From Verrucomicrobiota bacterium (GTDB taxonomy: Bacteria > Verrucomicrobiota > Verrucomicrobiia > Verrucomicrobiales > DEV007), in contig JAADHD010000205.1 of assembly GCA_013152075.1 (NCBI GenBank), positions 1 to 11,664 of the forward strand: a stretch of 11,664 nucleotides of DNA, read 5' to 3'. Under the pieces are notes generated by a model. That model was not told the origin of the DNA, ran no database searches, and saw only the letters and a list, made by a program, of their open reading frames with translations. This document shows positions 8,023-11,664 of this stretch, in pieces; the first letter of the stretch is position 1, and every line of letters begins with the position of its first letter. Position numbers and translations under genes: made by a program.

Positions 8023-8039
8023 AATGCCATAGTTATTGA
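8002..8039 (+). promoter_or_regulatory. Tandem operator-like direct repeats
   Basis: Two 16-bp copies, ATGCCATAGGTATCGA (8002-8017) and ATGCCATAGTTATTGA (8024-8039), differ at two positions and start 22 bp apart, about two helical turns. They overlap the predicted promoter and end nine bases before the RHH-like start codon. Paired sites on one face of the helix are typical for cooperative binding by RHH dimers. Binding by the adjacent gene product is inferred from this layout. Confidence 0.55.
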
Positions 8040-8048
8040 GTTTTATCC

Positions 8049-8249
8049 ATGGCCCGCCCTAAAAATACGCTGGAAACCATCCAGATCACGATCTCGACCA
8101 CGCCGCAAGTGAAGGAGTCCCTTCAGCAGCTGACCGAGACCGGTTTTTATGGCAAAAATGCCGCAGATACAGCCCATGCGCTTCTCAAGGAGCGCATCCG
8201 TGAACTCATGCAACAGGGGCAAATGCCAAGTCCGACTGCCAAAAAGTAG
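8049..8249 (+). CDS. Small ribbon-helix-helix-like protein, possible autoregulator
   Basis: A 66-residue protein with the pattern of a ribbon-helix-helix (Arc/MetJ/CopG-type) DNA-binding fold. A short alternating strand at 9-16 (ETIQITIS) is followed by a first helix at about 18-30, a tight turn TGFYGKN at 31-37, and a second helix at about 38-55 with ALLKERIREL. The basic start (MARPK) and the Lys-containing tail suit nucleic acid contact. RHH proteins dimerise and place the paired strand in the DNA major groove. The tandem repeats at 8002-8039, just upstream, are its obvious candidate target. The start at 8049 is the only sensible ATG and has no strong Shine-Dalgarno. The next gene begins 49 bp downstream on the same strand and a terminator follows it. 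An antitoxin role is possible, but no recognisable toxin is adjacent. The fold is inferred by eye, without a profile search. Confidence 0.75.
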   Translation: MARPKNTLETIQITISTTPQVKESLQQLTETGFYGKNAADTAHALLKERIRELMQQGQMPSPTAKK

Positions 8250-8298
8250 CCCGAACGATTGCCCAGCGCCCCGAAATCCTGATTCAACACAAACAACC

Positions 8299-8532
8299 AT
8301 GCACCAACACAACCCAGATGCCTCACAAGACCAGCAAAACCTAAGAGTTTTGACCGCCGCCACTTTAGCCCCGGACAAGGCATACAAATCAAATTCAGCT
8401 GTTCGTGAAGCTTTCGATAGCGAACTGAGAGAACTGGCAGAAGAAATCGTCCGCTGTCACCCCAGTCTCACCCAGTTGTTGTTGAGTCTGGGAGACGCAG
8501 ATGTTTCCAATCCCGTTCACGGGCGGAATTGA
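8299..8532 (+). CDS. Hypothetical 77-residue acidic protein
   Basis: I do not recognise the family. From the ATG at 8299 the product has a polar, Gln/Asn/His-rich start (1-15), a middle stretch LTAATLAPDKAYK, and an amphipathic, Glu-rich helix at about 34-52 (REAFDSELRELAEEIVRC). A Leu-rich run (TQLLLSLGD) follows. There is one Cys (53), no signal peptide and no membrane helix, so it is probably cytoplasmic. The frame stays open upstream to 8149, but that part overlaps the RHH-like gene in another phase, so the later ATG is chosen; no Shine-Dalgarno supports either. It lies 49 bp after the RHH-like gene and ends 57 bp before a terminator, so the two are probably co-transcribed. That makes it a candidate partner or effector, but no function can be assigned. 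Confidence 0.6.
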   Translation: MHQHNPDASQDQQNLRVLTAATLAPDKAYKSNSAVREAFDSELRELAEEIVRCHPSLTQLLLSLGDADVSNPVHGRN

Positions 8533-8589
8533 TTCAGCAGGGCATATACCGGCCCCTGCCCCTAAGCTCTAAAACGGTCAACTTACCGC

Positions 8590-8620
8590 AAGGCACCCAC
8601 GAGAGTGGCGTGCCTTTTTT
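8590..8620 (+). terminator. Intrinsic terminator of the small cassette
   Basis: AAGGCAC (8590-8596) plus CCAC (8597-8600) pair with GTGG (8605-8608) and GTGCCTT (8610-8616) around a GAGA loop, with one bulged C at 8609. Six Ts (8615-8620) follow at once. It points along the + strand and closes the RHH-like cassette. On the minus strand no T-run follows the hairpin, so it is unlikely to serve the convergent gene ending at 8637. Confidence 0.85.
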
Positions 8621-8636
8621 ATTCGCGGTTAATTGC

Positions 8637-9242
8637 TCACCACTCAGCCATTTCTCTCCTGATCTTCGGTCGGATGAACCAAATCAGCATAACCGCCGGT
8701 AGCACCATTAACCACAGCAGGCCCAGGACCATGCCAACCGTTGAAGCAATCTCTGTGATACTTGATATCATGCCCATCATATCCTCGGCTCCCGCCGCTG
8801 CCGCAGCTCCTGCGCTTTCCATTGTTTCTTTCTGAGCCTTCAACATTAGCGGGATTTGCTCTTGCTGCATTTGATAGCCAAAATAGGCGCTTACCAGCCC
8901 CAATACCACTTTCAATACAGCCCACAGGTTCAACATCATCGAAGCCGAACGTTTTCTCAGAGTCAAAAATAACCCACCAAAGAAAAGAAGCCCGCCTAAA
9001 AACAGGATACCGAATCCACTGATCAACAGGAACGGCTGCCACTTGTGGTAAAAACCTGTAGGCAATTGGGATATTTTTGCAAAAAACTCAGGAAAGCATC
9101 CGCCCAAAATCGTCATCAAGCTGTTCATGCATCCCAACACTCCGAATATCATCGCAACGATCCCCAGTGTTTTGGGCCAACTCGTTTGTTTTACTGCCGG
9201 GTTACGGGAAACTCCGGATTGCTCGCTCTCATATTCATCCAT
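8637..9242 (-). CDS. Four-helix membrane protein of unknown function
   Basis: A 201-residue protein I cannot assign to a named family. A polar, acidic N-terminus of about 22 residues precedes four predicted membrane helices at roughly 25-50, 70-94, 101-123 and 167-191. Between helices 3 and 4 lies a longer loop (124-166) with Gln/Lys/Glu residues, a poly-Ala run and a Met-rich AEDMMGMIS stretch. It ends in a basic RPKIRREMAEW tail. With four helices both ends should be on the same side, and the basic tail suggests the cytoplasm. The start at 9242 is supported by AGGA on the coding strand (9253-9250) seven bases upstream, one of the few visible Shine-Dalgarno sequences here. The gene diverges from the sulfatase across 155 bp in which I see no clear promoter. 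It could be a small transporter accessory or envelope protein. Confidence 0.8.
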   Translation of the reverse strand: MDEYESEQSGVSRNPAVKQTSWPKTLGIVAMIFGVLGCMNSLMTILGGCFPEFFAKISQLPTGFYHKWQPFLLISGFGILFLGGLLFFGGLFLTLRKRSASMMLNLWAVLKVVLGLVSAYFGYQMQQEQIPLMLKAQKETMESAGAAAAAGAEDMMGMISSITEIASTVGMVLGLLWLMVLPAVMLIWFIRPKIRREMAEW

Positions 9243-9397
9243 GATTCTATCCTATCGACTCAAACATCTTACCGCAATCCAATTCCACCTTTTCAAATGC
9301 CTTTCGTTCCGTCATTTCTGGACCCCAATCCCCTCACGCAAACGCGCCAAAAAAGAACTTTGCTCGCCCTGTTATCTGTCGGACAATAATCCCCTCT

Positions 9398-10963
9398 ATG
9401 AAAAAACTGACCTTTTTCCTTTCCATTGCTCTGACGTCACTCACACTTCCCGGCCTTTCTCCGGCCTCGGCAGCCGACGCCCCGCCAAATATCGTTTTCA
9501 TCTTCACTGACGATCACTGCGAGCAGGCGCTCAGCGCTTACGATCCTCTGCGCATCACCACTCCCAACATGGATCGCATCGCCAACGAAGGCATGCGCTT
9601 CAATCGTTGTTATGTCACCAACGCCATTTGTGGTCCCAGCCGTGCTGTGATCCAAACCGGAAAGTACAGCCACCTCAACGGTTTCATGACTAACTGGAAC
9701 ACCTTCAACGGTGATCAACAAACCTTTCCAAAAATTCTCCGCAAAAATGGTTATCAAACAGCCGTGATCGGGAAGTGGCACCTCAAGTCCACCCCCCAAG
9801 GCTTCGACTACTACGACATCCTTGTCGGCCAGGGACCCTATTACAACCCCCCCATGCTCACGGGTGGAATCAGCGGCGAACCTAAAAAGGTCTCACACAC
9901 TGGTTACACCACCGACATCCTCACCGACAAAACTTTGGCCTGGCTCAAAGAAGTCGATAAGACCAAACCCTTCATGGTGATGTACCAGCACAAAGCGCCA
10001 CACCGCAACTGGCAGCCCGGCCCAAAATATCTCAACTGGCTCGATGACAAAACCATCCCCGAACCGGAAACCCTGTTTGACGACTACTCCCATCGAGCCT
10101 CTCCAGCCTCAACTCAGGAGATGACCATTGAACACCACCTTTCAAGATTTGATCTTAAACTCGACCCTCCGAAAAACCTCACCTCCGAACAGCTCGCTAC
10201 CTGGAATTCGGCTTACGATCCCAAAAATGAAGCTTTTACGAAAGCCAATTTGTCCGGCCGTGAGCTGGTGAAATGGAAATACCAGCGTTATGTCAAAGAC
10301 TACCTGCGTTGCGTGAAATCGGTCGATGACGGTATCGGGCGAGTGCTTGACTACCTCGACGAATCAGGCCTGGCAAAAAACACCATCGTGATCTATTCCT
10401 CCGACCAGGGCTGGTATCTCGGCGAGCACGGTTGGTTCGACAAACGCTGGATGTATGAAGAATCGCTCAAAACCCCGCTACTTGCCCGTTGGCCAGGGGT
10501 CATCAAACCAGGCTCAATTAACAACGACATCGTATCAAATCTCGATTTCGCCGAGACTTTTCTCGACATAGCCGGCGCTCCTATTCCGGACGATATGCAG
10601 GGCAAATCCCTGGTGCCGATCTTCAAAGGAAAAACTCCTAAAGACTGGCGTAAAAGTTTTTATTATCACTACTTCGAATTTCCCGGTGCCCACGCCGTCG
10701 CCCGTCACTATGGCGTGACCAGCGGTAAACAAAAACTCATTCACTACTACGAACTCGACGAGTGGGAATTGTTCGACCTCGAAAAGGATCCCAATGAACT
10801 CGTCAGTATTTACGGAAAACCGGAAGCTGCTGAATTACAGAAAAAATTGGAAGCCGAACTCAAACGCTTGCGAATTCTTTACAAATTACCTGCAAAGGAT
10901 CCGCAAGATTCCTTTCGCAAAACTAAGAAAAAGAAAAATCCGTCCAAGAAAAAAGCGAATTGA
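9398..10963 (+). CDS. Secreted formylglycine-type sulfatase
   Basis: A type I sulfatase of 521 residues, which removes sulfate esters from carbohydrates or other organics. A signal peptide ends near residue 25 (SPASA/AD), so it acts outside the cytoplasm. The calcium-binding Asp38-Asp39 pair lies in IFTDDH. The CGPSR signature at 78-82 places the cysteine to be converted to formylglycine at 78. Further active-site candidates are Lys126 and His128 in GKWHL, His198 in QHKAPH, Asp336-Gln337 in SDQGWYLGEHGWF and Lys349. The C-terminal part (about 420-500) has the FYYHYFEFPG and WELFDLEKDPNE blocks common in polysaccharide-type sulfatases. A Lys-rich tail follows (508-520). The start at 9398 lacks a Shine-Dalgarno. 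No maturase or glycoside hydrolase is nearby, so the substrate is unknown; sulfated algal polysaccharides or mucins are typical of such organisms. Confidence 0.95.
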   Translation: MKKLTFFLSIALTSLTLPGLSPASAADAPPNIVFIFTDDHCEQALSAYDPLRITTPNMDRIANEGMRFNRCYVTNAICGPSRAVIQTGKYSHLNGFMTNWNTFNGDQQTFPKILRKNGYQTAVIGKWHLKSTPQGFDYYDILVGQGPYYNPPMLTGGISGEPKKVSHTGYTTDILTDKTLAWLKEVDKTKPFMVMYQHKAPHRNWQPGPKYLNWLDDKTIPEPETLFDDYSHRASPASTQEMTIEHHLSRFDLKLDPPKNLTSEQLATWNSAYDPKNEAFTKANLSGRELVKWKYQRYVKDYLRCVKSVDDGIGRVLDYLDESGLAKNTIVIYSSDQGWYLGEHGWFDKRWMYEESLKTPLLARWPGVIKPGSINNDIVSNLDFAETFLDIAGAPIPDDMQGKSLVPIFKGKTPKDWRKSFYYHYFEFPGAHAVARHYGVTSGKQKLIHYYELDEWELFDLEKDPNELVSIYGKPEAAELQKKLEAELKRLRILYKLPAKDPQDSFRKTKKKKNPSKKKAN

Positions 10964-11063
10964 TGCCAACCGCCAATTCTCTTCCAAATCACTAACCCGA
11001 TTCTGATGTGGGGGAACTGGATCACCCTTGATCTCTTGCTGGCAGAAACAAAAGCCTACCCGT

Positions 11064-11222
11064 TTATTTCGTCACCAACCACAGGGCATGCACCACGCCG
11101 GGAATATAAAATAACAAACAAAGAACGATGTTGATGATGAGATCTTTCCCAACGCCATTTTTTAACAATACGGCAAGAGGCGGGAGAAAAATCGCAAGGA
11201 CTATTAACAGGACTTTATTCAT
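11064..11222 (-). CDS. Pmp3/YqaE-family small membrane protein
   Basis: A 52-residue, two-helix membrane peptide of the Pmp3/YqaE (UPF0057) family. The family pattern is clear. The first helix holds AIFLPPLAVLL, followed by a short loop with KNGVGKD. The second helix starts with LIINIVLCLLFYIPG and ends in VVHALWLV. The LPP motif and the IPG-VHA pair are the hallmark residues. The length agrees with the usual 50-60 residues. Family members sit in the cytoplasmic or plasma membrane and in yeast and plants are linked to salt stress and membrane potential; the bacterial role is not settled. The ATG at 11222 is preceded by an A-rich leader without Shine-Dalgarno. The gene converges with the sulfatase and appears to have its own promoter at 11265-11294. 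The 100 bp between the two stop codons hold no convincing terminator. Confidence 0.88.
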   Translation of the reverse strand: MNKVLLIVLAIFLPPLAVLLKNGVGKDLIINIVLCLLFYIPGVVHALWLVTK

Positions 11223-11244
11223 TTTTTTATTGGTTAAAGTTTAA

Positions 11245-11259
11245 ATTGCTTCCAGCAAT
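11245..11259 (-). other. Small hairpin upstream of the Pmp3-type gene
   Basis: ATTGCT (11245-11250) and AGCAAT (11254-11259) form a perfect 6-bp stem with a 3-nt loop. On the minus strand TTTAAACTTT follows, which is T-rich but interrupted. It could be a weak terminator for the gene ending at 11384 or a structure in the Pmp3-type leader. It lies at or just after the predicted transcription start. Confidence 0.35.
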
Positions 11260-11264
11260 GCCAG

Positions 11265-11294
11265 ACTTTAGCAAAAGCAACTCCTCCAGGTCAA
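11265..11294 (-). promoter_or_regulatory. Candidate promoter of the Pmp3-type gene
   Basis: On the minus strand TTGACC (11294-11289) and TAAAGT (11270-11265) are 18 bp apart, matching the sigma-70 boxes at 5 of 6 and 4 of 6 positions. Transcription would start roughly 35 bases before the ATG at 11222. The spacing is one base longer than ideal. Confidence 0.45.
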
Positions 11295-11383
11295 TACTAC
11301 AAAAAATCACTTTTGGAATCCGTCCTACAAGGCCGATTTTTTCTCAAAATGAGGTTACGGGAATATTTCGATCTACTCAACAA

Positions 11384-11664
11384 TTAGCCATTCGACAAGT
11401 GATACTGCTCAGCAAAGGGCAACCAAGTATCCTTCTTTATTTCGGGAGCATTGGATCGCACGACATTCAACGTCACTTGCAGTTCAACGAGGGCTGTATT
11501 GATTCTGGATTTACTGATTTTCCCCGACGGCGAGATAGCCTCCCGCAACTCGGCCGTCGTGTGGGACTCAATACGGATCAATTCATACAACTGTTGAGCC
11601 AATGGTTTGCAGGTAGCAACTGATCGATGATGAGCAGGATAATGGTTCGCCCGAAGATGATTCA
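11384..11664 (-). CDS. 3' part of a gene with a winged-helix-like C-terminal domain
   Basis: The frame is open from the right edge to a TAA at 11384-11386 and gives about 93 residues; the start lies outside the window. A TTG at 11602 could start a 72-residue product, but the open frame upstream reads as protein (NHLRANHYPAHHRS), so a partial longer gene is preferred. The order is helix QQLYELIRIE, then TTAELREAIS, then SKSRINTALVELQVTLNVVRS, then a strand-like tail ending LPFAEQYH. This resembles the winged-helix domain of AlkZ-related (YcaQ-like) proteins, where a TxxELR helix precedes a SRxxxALxxLQ helix. The likeness is from memory of the family, not a search. The Pmp3-type gene follows on the same strand after 161 bp with its own candidate promoter. 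Confidence 0.65.
   Translation of the reverse strand, partial: NHLRANHYPAHHRSVATCKPLAQQLYELIRIESHTTAELREAISPSGKISKSRINTALVELQVTLNVVRSNAPEIKKDTWLPFAEQYHLSNG

Noticed and set aside
8149..8298. N-terminal extension of the 77-residue gene
   Set aside because: The extension overlaps the RHH-like gene in another frame over most of its length and its composition is not protein-like, so the ATG at 8299 is preferred.
8043..8387. Antisense open frame opposite the RHH-like cassette
   Set aside because: It covers both small genes on the other strand and its Cys/Trp/Arg-rich product looks like a complement artefact.
8538..8561. Small GC-rich inverted repeats just after the 77-residue gene
   Set aside because: The arms are only 5 bp, alternative pairings compete, and the strong terminator at 8590 explains the end of the unit.
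11020..11033. GATCA/TGATC dyad after the sulfatase gene
   Set aside because: A 5-bp stem without a T-run is too weak for a terminator and could be chance.
11246..11623. A 125-codon + strand open frame across the right end
   Set aside because: It overlaps the minus-strand winged-helix-like partial gene and the Pmp3-type promoter region, and its product has no recognisable pattern.
1..11664. CRISPR arrays, tRNA or rRNA genes, insertion sequences, phage genes
   Set aside because: No regularly spaced repeats, cloverleaf-like segments, transposase or integrase motifs were seen on either strand.

Overview
The window looks like chromosomal DNA from a Verrucomicrobiota-type bacterium of the PVC superphylum. 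The strongest pointer is the first large gene. It encodes a PVC-type membrane-bound dehydrogenase propeller joined to a HEAT-like region and a C-terminal CxxCH haem domain, an architecture concentrated in Planctomycetota and Verrucomicrobiota. A secreted formylglycine-type sulfatase and the scarcity of clear Shine-Dalgarno sequences fit the same picture. The assignment is an inference from family content; no rRNA or other marker gene is present.

Layout: bases 1-66 may be the last 21 codons of a + strand gene. A 984-residue PVC-type dehydrogenase/cytochrome c (177-3131, -) and an 897-residue secreted M1 metallopeptidase with HEAT repeats (3185-5878, +) diverge from a 53-bp gap. The peptidase converges on an EamA/DMT transporter (5997-6914, -), with a large imperfect palindrome between them. 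A 335-bp gap without a supported gene follows, rich in inverted repeats. Next is a probable lipoprotein MsrA (7250-7861, -). Diverging from MsrA is a small two-gene cassette: a 66-residue ribbon-helix-helix-like protein (8049-8249) and a 77-residue unknown (8299-8532), closed by a good intrinsic terminator (8590-8620). A four-helix membrane protein of unknown role (8637-9242, -) diverges from a secreted sulfatase (9398-10963, +). The window ends with a 52-residue Pmp3/YqaE-type membrane peptide (11064-11222, -) and the 3' part of a gene with a winged-helix-like C-terminus (11384 to the edge, -).

Most genes appear to stand alone as monocistrons. Several act outside the cytoplasm: the dehydrogenase, aminopeptidase, sulfatase and probably MsrA. 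This suggests polymer and peptide degradation plus envelope protein repair, but no single pathway links them all. The item that best fits an undescribed system is the small regulator cassette. Two near-identical 16-bp direct repeats, 22 bp apart, overlap its predicted promoter and lie just upstream of the RHH-like gene. This is the layout expected of an autoregulated transcription unit.
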